The translations under genes and the position numbers were made by a program. DNA of 63,970 nucleotides from Pseudoxanthomonas mexicana (lineage in GTDB: Bacteria > Pseudomonadota > Gammaproteobacteria > Xanthomonadales > Xanthomonadaceae): the NCBI RefSeq assembly GCF_001556105.1, contig NZ_LSIF01000068.1, positions 1-63,970 on the forward strand, written 5' to 3'. The notes beneath the pieces are model-generated. The model was given only the letters and a program-made list of their open reading frames with translations, did no database searches and had not been told where the DNA came from. The first letter of the stretch is position 1; the number at the start of each line of letters is the position of its first letter. Below, piece after piece: positions 32,882 through 41,876 of this stretch.

Positions 32882-34123
32882 ATGACGCGCACCCGCATGA
32901 TCCTGGCGATGATCCTGACGTACATGATCTTCGCCATGCTGCTGAACTCCGTGGGTACGGTGATCCTGCAGTCCATCCAGGGCTTCGGCATCAGCAAGGC
33001 CGACGCCAGCCTGCTGGAAGCCTTCAAGGACCTGCCGATCGCGATCACCTCGTTCCTGGTCGCCTCGTTCCTGCCGCGGCTTGGCTATCGCCGCGCGATG
33101 ATGCTCGGCCTGCTGCTGGTCGCCGCCGCCTGCGCGGCGATGCCGCTGCTGCAGGCGTTCTGGGCGACCAAGCTGCTGTTCGCCACGGTGGGCGTGGCGT
33201 TCGCGCTGGTGAAGGTGTCGGTCTACTCCAGCATCGGCCTGCTGACCGAGGACGCGAAGGCGCATGCCGCGCTGACCAGCACAGTGGAAGGCTGGTTCAT
33301 GGTCGGCATCCTCGGCAGCGCGTGGCTGTTCGCGGCCTTCATCAATGCCGATGCGCCAGGCGATCCCGTGTGGCTGGACGTCTATTGGGTGCTGGCGGCG
33401 ATGTGCATCGCCGTGCTCGTGCTGCTGGCGACCTGCACGCTGGACGAGCGCGCGGCGCAGGATGGCCATGCGGCGGGCGAATCCTTCATCGACATGTTCC
33501 GCCTGCTGGCATTGCCGCTGGTGGCGGTGTTCCTGGTGTCGGCGTTCCTGTACGTGCTGATGGAGCAGGCCATCAATACCTGGCTGCCGACGTTCAATCG
33601 CGAAATCCTGCACCTGCCCACCACGCTCAGCGTGCAGGCAGCCAGTATCTTCGCCGGTTCGCTGGCGCTGGGGCGGCTGGGCGGGGGCGTGCTGCTGCGA
33701 CGGATTCCCTGGTTTTGGCTGCTGTCCGCCTGCGTGGTGGCGATGGCGGTGCTGGTGTTGCTGGCGCTGCCGTTGGCGGCGAACGTGCAGGCGCGCGATG
33801 GCATGACCTGGTGGAACGCGCCGGCGGCGGCGTATGTGTTTCCGATGATCGGGCTGCTGATGGCGCCGATCTACCCGGCGATCAACTCGGTGGTGCTCAG
33901 CGCGCTGCCGAAGGCACGACATGCGGCGATGACCGGGCTGATCGTGGTGTTCTCCGCCCTGGGCGGCACGACGGGTTCGTACGTGACCGGGCAGCTGTTC
34001 GCGCACTTCGACGGCGCGCGCGCGTTCTACCTGCTGCTGGCGCCGATGGCGATGCTGCTGGTGTCGATGGCGCTGCTGCGCCGCGCGGTGTCGAAACGGC
34101 AACACGAGCCCCGGCCTGCGTGA
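32882..34123 (+). CDS. MFS transporter of the glycoside locus
   Basis: A 413-residue major facilitator with about 12 membrane helices and the long central loop near 185-200 (CTLDERAAQDGHAAGES). Features include MIFAMLLNSVGTVILQSIQG in the first helix and SALPKARHAAMTGLIVVFSALGG late, reminiscent of FucP/NagP-type sugar:proton symporters seen in xanthomonad carbohydrate loci. I start at the ATG at 32882 because it begins directly with the first helix; the frame extends upstream without coding character. It probably carries the disaccharide from periplasm to cytoplasm for the phosphorylase. Confidence 0.88.
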   Translation: MTRTRMILAMILTYMIFAMLLNSVGTVILQSIQGFGISKADASLLEAFKDLPIAITSFLVASFLPRLGYRRAMMLGLLLVAAACAAMPLLQAFWATKLLFATVGVAFALVKVSVYSSIGLLTEDAKAHAALTSTVEGWFMVGILGSAWLFAAFINADAPGDPVWLDVYWVLAAMCIAVLVLLATCTLDERAAQDGHAAGESFIDMFRLLALPLVAVFLVSAFLYVLMEQAINTWLPTFNREILHLPTTLSVQAASIFAGSLALGRLGGGVLLRRIPWFWLLSACVVAMAVLVLLALPLAANVQARDGMTWWNAPAAAYVFPMIGLLMAPIYPAINSVVLSALPKARHAAMTGLIVVFSALGGTTGSYVTGQLFAHFDGARAFYLLLAPMAMLLVSMALLRRAVSKRQHEPRPA

Positions 34124-34193
34124 AGCCTCTGCGTTGACGTGTCGGTGAGGGGGCTGGCGTATCGTGCACCTCCCGATCTTGACGAGAAAACGC

Positions 34194-34649
34194 ATGAACG
34201 CGACTGGCGTCGCCCTGGCCCTCTTCATCGGCATGCTGTTGCCGTTGCAGGCATTGATCAATGCTTCACTCGGCAAGCAGACCTTCGGCCCGGTGTTTGC
34301 TTCGCTCGCTTCGTTCACCGTCGGCACGCTGGTGCTGCTGGCCTGGTGGGTGTTGACGCGACCGGTGTTCGTCCCGGCTGCGCTGGCGAAAGTGCCGTGG
34401 TGGGCATGGACCGGTGGCGTGGTCGGCGCGGTGTTCGTCGCTTCCGCCACCGTGCTGGTGCCGCGGCTGGGCGCCGCCTCGCTGATCTGCCTGGTGGTGG
34501 CGGGGCAGCTGGTCGGCTCGGTGGTGCTGGACCATTTCGGCGTGCTGCATGCGAGGCAGCCAGTGGATGCGCTGCGTGTGGTCGGCCTGCTGATGGTGGT
34601 GGCGGGCGCGCTGCTGGTGGTGAAGCCCTGGCAGCCCGTAGGCGGCTGA
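34194..34649 (+). CDS. YdcZ/DUF606-type DMT membrane protein
   Basis: A 151-residue inner-membrane protein with five predicted helices, the half-size YdcZ (DUF606) member of the drug/metabolite transporter superfamily: ALFIGMLLPLQALINASLGK at the N-terminus and SLICLVVAGQLVGSVVLDHFG, RVVGLLMVVAGALLVV later. Members of this size usually work as dimers. A GTG start at 34164 is possible but the ATG at 34194 leads straight into the first helix. It ends just before the glycosylase gene; the substrate is unknown. Confidence 0.87.
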   Translation: MNATGVALALFIGMLLPLQALINASLGKQTFGPVFASLASFTVGTLVLLAWWVLTRPVFVPAALAKVPWWAWTGGVVGAVFVASATVLVPRLGAASLICLVVAGQLVGSVVLDHFGVLHARQPVDALRVVGLLMVVAGALLVVKPWQPVGG

Positions 34650-34661
34650 TCCTTGGGCACG

Positions 34662-35174
34662 ATGCTGACCGGACTGCCGCCCAGCGTGGATGCGGGGTGT
34701 CGCGTGCTGGTGCTCGGTTCGATGCCCGGCGGCGCCTCGCTGCAGGCGGCGCGTTACTACGCGCACCCGCGCAATCGCTTCTGGCCGGTGATGGCGTCGC
34801 TGTGCGGCTTCGCGGCCGGCCTCGCCTATGAGGACCGGCTACGCGGCCTGCATGCTGCCGGCGTGGGGCTGTGGGACGTGATCGGCCAGTGCGAGCGTCG
34901 CGGCAGTCTCGATACCGCCATCGTGCGAAGCAGCGAAGTCGCCAATCCCGTCGGCGCTCTACTGCTGGCACAGCCTGGCATCGTGGCGATCGCCCTCAAT
35001 GGCGGAAAAGCGGCGGATGCGTTCCGCCGCCATCTGCAGCCGAGCTTGCCGCCGGCGCGCGCACTGGAGGTGTTCGCGCTGCCGTCCACCAGCCCGGCGC
35101 ATGCGGCGATGAATGCATCCGCATTGCGGGACGCATGGTCGGTGATCGCGCCGTTCCTGTCGCGGCCACGCTGA
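34662..35174 (+). CDS. DNA-deoxyinosine glycosylase (UDG superfamily, HDG/family 6)
   Basis: A 170-residue uracil-DNA-glycosylase-superfamily enzyme. The N-terminal motif LVLGSMPGGASLQAARYYAH followed by PRNRFWPVM is the signature of family 6 (hypoxanthine-DNA glycosylase) members, and the C-terminal LPSTSPAHA is the DNA-intercalating loop with the conserved Ser-Pro-Ala. Such enzymes excise deamination products (hypoxanthine, sometimes uracil) in base excision repair. The ATG at 34662 is chosen over an in-frame TTG at 34653; it follows the YdcZ-type gene by 12 bp. Confidence 0.9.
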   Translation: MLTGLPPSVDAGCRVLVLGSMPGGASLQAARYYAHPRNRFWPVMASLCGFAAGLAYEDRLRGLHAAGVGLWDVIGQCERRGSLDTAIVRSSEVANPVGALLLAQPGIVAIALNGGKAADAFRRHLQPSLPPARALEVFALPSTSPAHAAMNASALRDAWSVIAPFLSRPR

Positions 35175-35395
35175 CAATGCGGCGCCGTATCGTCGGGCGC
35201 GTCGCATGGCGCATTGCCGCCGACCAAAGGGATACCACTGCGCAGTGTTGTGCGGCCGAATCGCGCGGGTTCCGGTCGCGCCGGCATGCATTGTCCCGCC
35301 GGGGACATCAATTAACCCGAAGGAATGGTTGGCGCATCGCGCCGCTGCGGACACAATAGGGGTTCCCCTCTTCACGCCCGCACCGGAGTAACGCC

Positions 35396-36823
35396 ATGTC
35401 CGACATCAAGGAAGCCAAAGTCCCCGATATCGGTGACTACGACGGCGTACCGGTGATCGAGATCCTCGTCGCGGTCGGCGATACGGTGAAGAAGGACCAG
35501 GGCCTCGTCACGCTGGAATCGGACAAGGCGACGATGGAGGTGCCGTCGCCGTTTGCCGGCGTGGTGAAGGAGATCAAGGTCAAGCTGGGCGACGAGATCG
35601 CCGAAGGCGCCGTCGTGGCGCTGATCGAGAGCAGCGAAGGCGCCGCCGAGGCCAAGCCCGCCGCTGCGCCGGCCCCGACGCCGGCCGCCGAGACCGGCGC
35701 CAAGGTCGAGCCGGTCGCCGTGGCGCCGACGCCGGACAAGATCGCCCAGCGCGAGATCGCGCAGGAGCGTGCCGCACCGGCCGTGGCACCTCCTGCGTCG
35801 CGCGTGCTGGACGACAAGCCGGGCATCGACCCGGAAGCCTCGCCGCCGCGCACGCCGCCGGTGGAATTCAACGCTGATCGCGTGCTGCCCGAGAAGGTCG
35901 CCTACGCCAGCCCCGCGGTGCGCCTGTTCGCCCGCGAGCTCGGCGTCGACCTCAACCAGGTCAGCGGCAGCGAGCGCGGTGGCCGCATCAGCAAGGAAGA
36001 CGTGCAGAAGTACGTCAAGGGCGCGCTGGCGGGTGGCGTATCGGCGCCTGCTGCCGCGGGCGCACCGGCCCCGGCCGGTGGTGGCCTCAACCTGCTGCCG
36101 TGGCCGAAGGTCGACTTCAGCAAGTTCGGCGAAACCGAAGTCGTCACGCTGTCGCGGATCAAGAAGATTTCCGGCGCCAACCTGGCGCGCAACTGGGCGA
36201 TGATCCCGCACGTCACCCAGCACGACCACGCCGACATCACCGACCTGGAAGCGCTGCGCGTGGCGCTGAACAAGGAGAACGAGAAGGCCGGCATCAAGCT
36301 GACCATGCTCGCCTTCCTGATGAAGGCCAGCGTCTCGGCGCTGAAGAAGTTCCCCGACTTCAACGCCTCGCTCGACGCGAGCGGCGAGAACCTCACGCTG
36401 AAGAAGTATTTCCACGTCGGCTTCGCCGCGGACACGCCGAACGGCCTGGTCGTGCCGGTGATCCGCGACGTCGACAAGAAGGGCGTCAACGAGATCGCGC
36501 AGGAAAGCGGCGAACTGGCCAAGAAGGCGCGCGACGGCAAGCTCGGCCCGGCCGAGATGTCGGGCGGCTGCTTCTCGATCTCCTCGCTGGGCGGTATCGG
36601 CGGCGTGGCGTTCACGCCCATCGTCAACGCACCGGAAGTGGCGATCCTCGGCGTGTCGAAGTCGTCGATCCAGCCGGTGTGGGACGGCAAGCAGTTCCAG
36701 CCGCGCCTGATGCTGCCGCTGTCGCTGAGCTACGACCACCGCGTGATCGACGGCGCCGCCGCCGCGCGCTTCACCGCCTATCTCGCCCAGTTGCTCGGCG
36801 ACATGCGCCGCGTGCTGCTGTAA
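35396..36823 (+). CDS. aceF: Pyruvate dehydrogenase E2 (dihydrolipoamide acetyltransferase)
   Basis: A 475-residue E2 with one N-terminal lipoyl domain (1-80; lipoyl-lysine Lys44 in LESDKATME), an Ala/Pro-rich linker, a peripheral-subunit-binding domain (about 170-208, YASPAVRLFARELGVDLNQV) and the catalytic acetyltransferase core with YDHRVIDG (His448, Asp452). It transfers acetyl groups to CoA in the PDH complex. The E1 gene aceE is not in the window. The upstream 220 bp (35175-35395) should contain the promoter. lpdA follows after 13 bp with its own ribosome site (AAGGAGA). Confidence 0.97.
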   Translation: MSDIKEAKVPDIGDYDGVPVIEILVAVGDTVKKDQGLVTLESDKATMEVPSPFAGVVKEIKVKLGDEIAEGAVVALIESSEGAAEAKPAAAPAPTPAAETGAKVEPVAVAPTPDKIAQREIAQERAAPAVAPPASRVLDDKPGIDPEASPPRTPPVEFNADRVLPEKVAYASPAVRLFARELGVDLNQVSGSERGGRISKEDVQKYVKGALAGGVSAPAAAGAPAPAGGGLNLLPWPKVDFSKFGETEVVTLSRIKKISGANLARNWAMIPHVTQHDHADITDLEALRVALNKENEKAGIKLTMLAFLMKASVSALKKFPDFNASLDASGENLTLKKYFHVGFAADTPNGLVVPVIRDVDKKGVNEIAQESGELAKKARDGKLGPAEMSGGCFSISSLGGIGGVAFTPIVNAPEVAILGVSKSSIQPVWDGKQFQPRLMLPLSLSYDHRVIDGAAAARFTAYLAQLLGDMRRVLL

Positions 36824-36836
36824 GGAGACCGAGACC

Positions 36837-38978
36837 ATGGCGAACACGATTGAAGTCAAAGTCCCCGACATCGGCGATTACAGCGATGTGCCGGTCATCG
36901 AGATCCTCGTCGCCGTCGGCGACACGGTGAAGAAGGACCAGGGCCTGGTGACGCTGGAATCGGACAAGGCCACGCTGGAAGTGCCCTCGTCGGCCGCCGG
37001 CGTGGTGAAGGAACTCAAGGTCAAGCTGGGCGATGCGCTGTCCGAAGGCAGCGTGGTCGCGGTGCTGGAAGCCGAAGGCGCTGCCGCGTCAGCCCCCGCA
37101 CCGGCTGCGCCTGCGGCACCGGCCACTGCGCCTGCACCCGTCGCCGCCGCGCCGGCCGCGGCACCCGCTGCCTCCGGTGGCGGTGGCCTGATCGAGGCCA
37201 AAGTCCCCGACATCGGCGACTACGATGGCGTGCCGGTCATCGAGATCCTGGTCGCGGTCGGCGACACGGTGAAGAAGGACCAGGGCCTGGTCACGCTGGA
37301 ATCGGACAAGGCGACGATGGAAGTGCCGTCGCCCGCCGCCGGCGTGGTGAAGGAGATCAAGGTCAAGCTGGGCGACTCGCTCGCCGAAGGCAGCCTGGTC
37401 GCGATCCTGGAAGGCGAGGGCGCTGCGGCCGCACCCGCCGCGAAGCCTGCACCGGTCGCAGCATCGCCAGCCGCGCCTGCGGCGCCCGCCACCTCCGCGC
37501 CGAAGCCGGCACTGGGCACCGGCAAGACGGCCGACATCGAATGCCGCATCGTCGTGATCGGTTCGGGTCCGGGCGGTTACACGGCCGCGTTCCGCGCCGC
37601 CGATCTCGGCCTCGACACCGTGCTGATCGAGCGCTACGAAACCCTCGGCGGCGTCTGCCTCAACGTCGGCTGCATTCCGTCGAAGGCGCTGCTGCATGCG
37701 GCGGCGCTGATCGAGGAAGCCTCGCACTCCGACGACATCGGCATCAGCTTCGGCAAGCCGAAGATCGACCTCGACAAGCTGCGCGGCTTCAAGCAGGACA
37801 AGGTGGTCGGCCAGTTCACCAAGGGCCTGGCCGGCATGGCCAAGCAGCGCAAGGTGCGCACGGTGACCGGCGTGGCGAAGTTCGTTTCGCCGAATGAGCT
37901 GCTGATCTCAACAGAAGCGGGCGCCGGCAGCGACGGCAAGACGCAGCTGCTGCGCTTCGAGCAGTGCATCATCGCCGCCGGTTCGCAGGCGGTGAAGCTG
38001 CCGAACTTCCCGTGGGACGACCCGCGCGTGATGGATTCCACCGACGCACTGCAGTTGGCCGAAGTGCCGAAGAAGTTGCTCGTCGTCGGCGGCGGCATCA
38101 TCGGCCTGGAAATGGCGACCGTGTACCGCGCGCTGGGCGCGGAGGTCACCGTGGTCGAGTTCATGGACCAGCTGATGCCGGGCGCCGACAAGGACCTGGT
38201 GAAGCCGCTGGCCGATCGTCTGAAGAAGCAGGGCGTGGCCGTGCACCTGAAGACCAAGGCCGCCAAGGTCGAGGCGTCGAAAAAGGGCATCACCGTCGGT
38301 TTCGAGAGCGCGACCGAAGGCCAGACGCCGGAGCTGGAATCGGGCACGTTCGACCGCGTGCTGGTCGCCGTGGGCCGATCGCCGAACGGCGGCAAGCTCG
38401 ATGCCGACAAGGCCGGTGTCACGGTCACCGACCGCGGCTTCATCCCGGTCGATGCGCAGATGCGCACCAACGTGCCGCACATCTTCGCCATCGGCGACCT
38501 GGTCGGCCAGCCGATGCTGGCGCACAAGGCCACGCACGAAGGCAAGCTGGCCGCGGAAGTGGCCGCCGGCGAGAAGAAGGAGTGGGTGGCGCGGGTGATT
38601 CCGTCGGTGGCCTACACCGATCCGGAGATCGCCTGGGTCGGCGTGACCGAGACCGAAGCCAAGGCCAAGGGCCTGAAGGTCGGCGTGGGCAAGTTCCCGT
38701 GGGTCGCGTCCGCGCGCGCGGTCGGCATCGGCCGCGGCGAAGGCTCGACCAAGCTGATCTTCGACGAGCACACCCACCGCATCATTGGTGCCGGCATCGT
38801 CGGCGTGCACGCCGGCGACCTGATCAGCGAACTCGCGCTGGCGATCGAGATGGGCGCGGAAGCCGGCGATATCGGCGCGACCATCCATCCGCATCCGACG
38901 CTGAGCGAATCGGTGGCGATGGCGGCGGAAGTCTACGAAGGCACCATCACCGACCTGTACATCCCGAAGAAGAAGTAA
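36837..38978 (+). CDS. lpdA: Dihydrolipoyl dehydrogenase E3 with two N-terminal lipoyl domains
   Basis: A 713-residue E3 in which two complete lipoyl domains (about 1-80 with Lys44, and 118-195 with Lys158), joined by Ala/Pro linkers, precede a full flavoprotein disulfide reductase (about 232-713). The reductase shows GSGPGGYTAA for FAD, the redox pair GGVCLNVGC (Cys274, Cys279), VVGGGIIGLEMA for NAD, and HPHPTLSE with the active-site histidine. Normally E3 has no or one lipoyl domain; in this lineage the lipoyl groups are shared between E2 (one) and E3 (two). It reoxidises dihydrolipoyl groups of PDH. Confidence 0.96.
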   Translation: MANTIEVKVPDIGDYSDVPVIEILVAVGDTVKKDQGLVTLESDKATLEVPSSAAGVVKELKVKLGDALSEGSVVAVLEAEGAAASAPAPAAPAAPATAPAPVAAAPAAAPAASGGGGLIEAKVPDIGDYDGVPVIEILVAVGDTVKKDQGLVTLESDKATMEVPSPAAGVVKEIKVKLGDSLAEGSLVAILEGEGAAAAPAAKPAPVAASPAAPAAPATSAPKPALGTGKTADIECRIVVIGSGPGGYTAAFRAADLGLDTVLIERYETLGGVCLNVGCIPSKALLHAAALIEEASHSDDIGISFGKPKIDLDKLRGFKQDKVVGQFTKGLAGMAKQRKVRTVTGVAKFVSPNELLISTEAGAGSDGKTQLLRFEQCIIAAGSQAVKLPNFPWDDPRVMDSTDALQLAEVPKKLLVVGGGIIGLEMATVYRALGAEVTVVEFMDQLMPGADKDLVKPLADRLKKQGVAVHLKTKAAKVEASKKGITVGFESATEGQTPELESGTFDRVLVAVGRSPNGGKLDADKAGVTVTDRGFIPVDAQMRTNVPHIFAIGDLVGQPMLAHKATHEGKLAAEVAAGEKKEWVARVIPSVAYTDPEIAWVGVTETEAKAKGLKVGVGKFPWVASARAVGIGRGEGSTKLIFDEHTHRIIGAGIVGVHAGDLISELALAIEMGAEAGDIGATIHPHPTLSESVAMAAEVYEGTITDLYIPKKK

Positions 38979-39005
38979 GCGTCGGCGGGACGGTGGAAAC
39001 GGAAA

Positions 39006-39030
39006 GGCCACGCATCCGCGTGGCCTTTTT
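39006..39030 (+). terminator. Intrinsic terminator of aceF-lpdA
   Basis: An 8-bp perfect stem GGCCACGC/GCGTGGCC with an ATCC loop followed by TTTTT, 27 bp after the lpdA stop. Confidence 0.93.
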
Positions 39031-39047
39031 CGTGAGCGCGATCCGGG

Positions 39048-39251
39048 TCAGGCGGACAGGGGCATCGCCCTCGCGGCCCGCCGCGCCTCGATCCGCTTCC
39101 ACACCTTCTCGTGGAAGTGGAATACCACCGTATTGGTCGCCGGCTCGATCAGCGCGAGCATGCCGCCGACCAGCAGGCTGCCGGTGAACAGGTAGCCCAG
39201 GGTGAAGGCCACCGCAAAATGCAGGATGGCGAAGCTCAAGGTCTTGTTCAT
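39048..39251 (-). CDS. DUF2061 small membrane protein
   Basis: A 67-residue protein starting MNKTLSFAILHFAVAFTLGY with two membrane helices (about 5-22 and 24-42) and the DUF2061 pattern FTGSLLVGGMLALIEPATNTVVFHFHEKVW. The Asn/His-rich second half is typical of this family, whose role is unknown. The start at 39251 begins the conserved region directly; an in-frame upstream extension to 39308 has no support. It is convergent with lpdA. Confidence 0.88.
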   Translation of the reverse strand: MNKTLSFAILHFAVAFTLGYLFTGSLLVGGMLALIEPATNTVVFHFHEKVWKRIEARRAARAMPLSA

Positions 39252-39631
39252 GACCGACTCCGGATGGGAAAGGGTTTCATCGTGGGCAGTCAGGCCGACG
39301 GCGTCCAATCCATCCTTCGATGTCTTTTAATAGCCAAAGACTATGGAGAACAGGCCGTGGCTCCCTTTCCTGCTGTTTTCGTGGTCACGCCGATAGGTCG
39401 AGGCTGCAGAAAAGAAGAAGCCCCGGGGGCAGCCGGGGCTTCTGGGAGGCCTGTGGCGGAGCATCGGACGAGGAAGTTGAGCAGCAGGCCTTGCAACGAC
39501 TGACAGGCAGTGTCCATCAAAGTTCCGGAGAATTCCGGGGAAAATTCTGAATAGGGGAAACGGTTACATCCAGCAGCCACAAGGCCTGTCGCCTGCCACG
39601 TGCTCCGGAACCGGCTTTCGACCTTTGGCGG
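39252..39631. other. Gene-poor spacer upstream of the atp operon
   Basis: About 380 bp with no convincing protein gene. It contains the DUF2061 5' region, the strong hairpin described at 39411-39443 and, just before the atp promoter, a small inverted repeat around GGAGAATTCC/GGGGAAAATTC (39525-39547). A short frame reading leftwards from 39514 is open but has no ribosome site. Confidence 0.45.
39411..39545 (-). ncRNA. Candidate small RNA ending in an intrinsic terminator
   Basis: On the minus strand an 11-bp perfect stem (AGAAGCCCCGG/CCGGGGCTTCT, 39443-39416, six-base loop) runs into TCTTTTCTGC, i.e. an intrinsic terminator pointing left. No minus-strand protein gene lies upstream of it before the plus-strand atp operon, so it would have to end a short independent transcript of perhaps 100-130 nt. 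The 5' end is a guess; I see no consensus promoter. Confidence 0.3.
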
Positions 39632-39661
39632 TTGTCCCGGAAATTGTCCCGCTGCTATACT
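39632..39661 (+). promoter_or_regulatory. atp operon promoter
   Basis: TTGTCC (39632-39637), an 18-bp spacer and TATACT (39656-39661), 60 bp before the atpI start. The -10 box matches consensus at five of six positions, the -35 at four (TTGaCa to TTGtCc). It is the best sigma-70 promoter in the region and correctly placed. Confidence 0.6.
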
Positions 39662-39720
39662 TTTGCGGCTCGGCGAGGCGCATTACTGCCTCTTACCCGC
39701 CAATTCCGTAGGGCTTTCGT

Positions 39721-40092
39721 GTGCTGAACTCCGTCGCTACGGGCCGGCGTCTAGTGTTGCGCGCCGCTGTCTGGCAGACGGGGGCGGTACTGCTGGTCGC
39801 GCTGCTGTTCCTGCTCCGGGGTGTGCCCCAGGCGGTCGCGGCGGCGGTCGGCGGGTTGGCGATCGTGACCGGCGCGCTGCTGGCGGCCTGGATGGCCTTC
39901 GGCGGCGGCGTACTCGGGGCCGTCTCGGCGGTGCTGAGGCTGGTCGCGGGGATGGTGGTGAAGTGGGTCGTGGTGATCGGCGTCCTGGTAATGGGCGCGG
40001 GGCTATACAAGCTGCCCCCGCTGCCGTTGCTGGCAGGCGTGATCACCGGACTGGTGGCACAGGTGCTGGTCGCGACCGGCAAGCAGCGATAA
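39721..40092 (+). CDS. atpI: ATP synthase accessory protein AtpI
   Basis: A 123-residue small membrane protein with four hydrophobic helices (about 17-35, 39-60, 66-90 and 97-116), starting at a GTG. Position at the head of the atp operon, length and topology identify it as AtpI (UncI), which assists c-ring assembly or Mg2+ supply and is not part of the finished enzyme. Sequence conservation of AtpI is low, so the call rests on context. atpB follows after 28 bp. Confidence 0.9.
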   Translation: MLNSVATGRRLVLRAAVWQTGAVLLVALLFLLRGVPQAVAAAVGGLAIVTGALLAAWMAFGGGVLGAVSAVLRLVAGMVVKWVVVIGVLVMGAGLYKLPPLPLLAGVITGLVAQVLVATGKQR

Positions 40093-40120
40093 CCCAATCT
40101 AGACGAAAGGTTTCCGACTC

Positions 40121-40918
40121 ATGGCGGGCGAAGCTCTCACTCCCACCAGCTACATCCAGCACCACCTGAAGAACCTCACGGCCCAGGTGGGCGGTGACGG
40201 TCCGTTCTGGACGATCAACGTCGACACCTTCGTGACCGCCGTGTTGATGGGCCTGGTCATCGTGTTCGCGTTCTGGCTGGCCACGCGCAAGGCGACCGCC
40301 GGCGTGCCGGGCAAGTGGCAGGCCTTCGTCGAGATCATGCTCGAGTTCGTCGACAAGCAGGCCCGCGACACCTACCACGGGACCAGCAAGCTGGTGACGC
40401 CCATCGCGATCACCATCTTCTTCTGGATCCTGATGATGAACCTGCTGAAGATGATCCCGGCAGACTTCATCGCCAAGCCGCTCGAACTGATGGGCGTGCA
40501 CTACTGGAAGCCGGTTCCGACCGCCGACGTCAACGCCACCCTTGGCATGTCGATCAGTGTGTTCTTCCTGATGCTGGTCTTCGCCTTCCGGTCGAAGGGC
40601 CTGGGCGGTTTCGCGCACGAATTCCTGACGGCGCCGTTCGGCAAGTGGATGATGCCGTTCAACCTGATCCTCAACATCGTCGAATGGGTCAGCAAGCCCA
40701 TTTCGTTGGCGATGCGACTGTTCGGCAACATGTTCGGCGGCGAGATCGTCTTCCTGCTGATCTGGGTGCTGGGCGGCGCGGGCATCGTCGGCATGCTCGG
40801 CGGCGCGGCGTTCGGCCTCGGCTGGATGTTGTTCCACCTGCTCGTCATCCCGCTGCAGGCCTTCATCTTCATGATGCTGTCGATCGTTTACCTGAGCCTG
40901 TCGGAAGACAGTCACTGA
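40121..40918 (+). CDS. atpB: F0F1 ATP synthase subunit a
   Basis: A 265-residue membrane subunit a with five to six helices. The essential proton-path arginine is Arg199 in PISLAMRLFGNMFGGE, and the C-terminal helix contains HLLVIPLQAFIFMMLSIVYL. With the c-ring it forms the proton channel of F0. The gene follows atpI; a pyrimidine-rich 65-bp spacer separates it from atpE. Confidence 0.98.
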   Translation: MAGEALTPTSYIQHHLKNLTAQVGGDGPFWTINVDTFVTAVLMGLVIVFAFWLATRKATAGVPGKWQAFVEIMLEFVDKQARDTYHGTSKLVTPIAITIFFWILMMNLLKMIPADFIAKPLELMGVHYWKPVPTADVNATLGMSISVFFLMLVFAFRSKGLGGFAHEFLTAPFGKWMMPFNLILNIVEWVSKPISLAMRLFGNMFGGEIVFLLIWVLGGAGIVGMLGGAAFGLGWMLFHLLVIPLQAFIFMMLSIVYLSLSEDSH

Positions 40919-40968
40919 GTTTCCGCTTCACCGTTTCGCTTTTTACCATCCACCTTTCAAGCACTTAA

Positions 40969-41283
<315 letters not shown>

Positions 41284-41299
41284 TCCGTCGCGTGCACGC

Positions 41300-41327
41300 C
41301 TGACCACGGGCCTCGGCCCGCGGTCAG
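41300..41327 (+). promoter_or_regulatory. Intercistronic hairpin atpE/atpF
   Basis: CTGACC-a-CGGGC and GCCCG-c-GGTCAG pair over 11 bp with one internal A-C mismatch and a CTCG loop, 17 bp after the atpE stop. There is no T-tract. It is placed to protect the atpE 3' end from exonucleases or to attenuate read-through into atpF. Confidence 0.5.
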
Positions 41328-41388
41328 TCACCAGGCGTAGCTGGGCCGGCGCGATGTGCGCGGGCCCTTCATCACCGGCAGGTTTACG

Positions 41389-41859
41389 ATGAATATCAAT
41401 CTCACTCTATTCGCCCAGGCGCTGGCCTTCGCTGGCCTGATCTGGATCATTGCGACCAAAATCTGGCCGCCGCTGCTGGCTGCCATCGAAGAACGCCAGC
41501 AGAAGATCGCTGAAGGTCTCGCCGCGGCCGACCGCAGCCAGAAGGATCTGGCGCAGGCCCAGGAAAAGGTCAACGAGGCGTTGAAAGAAGCCCGCGTCAA
41601 GGCCAACGAGATCATCGACCAGGCCCACGCGCGCGCCAACCAGATCGTCGATGCGGCCAAGAACGAAGCGATCGCCGAAGCCAACCGCCAGAAGGCGCTG
41701 GCCGAAGCCGAGATCGACGCCGCCGCCACGCGTGCCCGCGAAGACCTGCGCAAGCAGGTGTCCGCGCTGGCCGTCAGTGGTGCCGAGAAGCTGTTGAAGC
41801 GCGAGATCGACGCCAACGCCCACAAGGCGCTGCTCGACGAACTCGCCGCCGAAATCTGA
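41389..41859 (+). CDS. atpF: F0F1 ATP synthase subunit b
   Basis: A 156-residue b subunit, the usual length: an N-terminal membrane helix ([20 protein letters not shown]), then a long charged alpha-helical stalk rich in Ala, Glu, Gln and Lys (about 30-140) that dimerises as the peripheral stalk, ending [11 protein letters not shown] use the ATG at 41389, which begins [10 protein letters not shown] as in relatives; the frame extends 33 bp further without support. Confidence 0.97.
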   Translation: MNINLTLFAQALAFAGLIWIIATKIWPPLLAAIEERQQKIAEGLAAADRSQKDLAQAQEKVNEALKEARVKANEIIDQAHARANQIVDAAKNEAIAEANRQKALAEAEIDAAATRAREDLRKQVSALAVSGAEKLLKREIDANAHKALLDELAAEI

Positions 41860-41876
41860 TCCGGACGATCTGATCG

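Noticed and set aside
30302..34660. Very long minus-strand open frame opposite the TonB receptor and MFS genes
   Set aside because: Low-complexity Arg/Gln/His/Ala-rich translation without domains, lying opposite clearly real genes; an artefact of GC-rich third positions.
35396..37430. Repeated sequence as a CRISPR or other array
   Set aside because: The repeats are coding lipoyl domains of aceF and lpdA, not short regular repeats with spacers. No CRISPR array was seen anywhere in the window.
39341..39580. Small protein genes in the spacer before atpI
   Set aside because: Overlapping short frames on both strands lack ribosome sites and recognisable features; one spans the hairpin/terminator.
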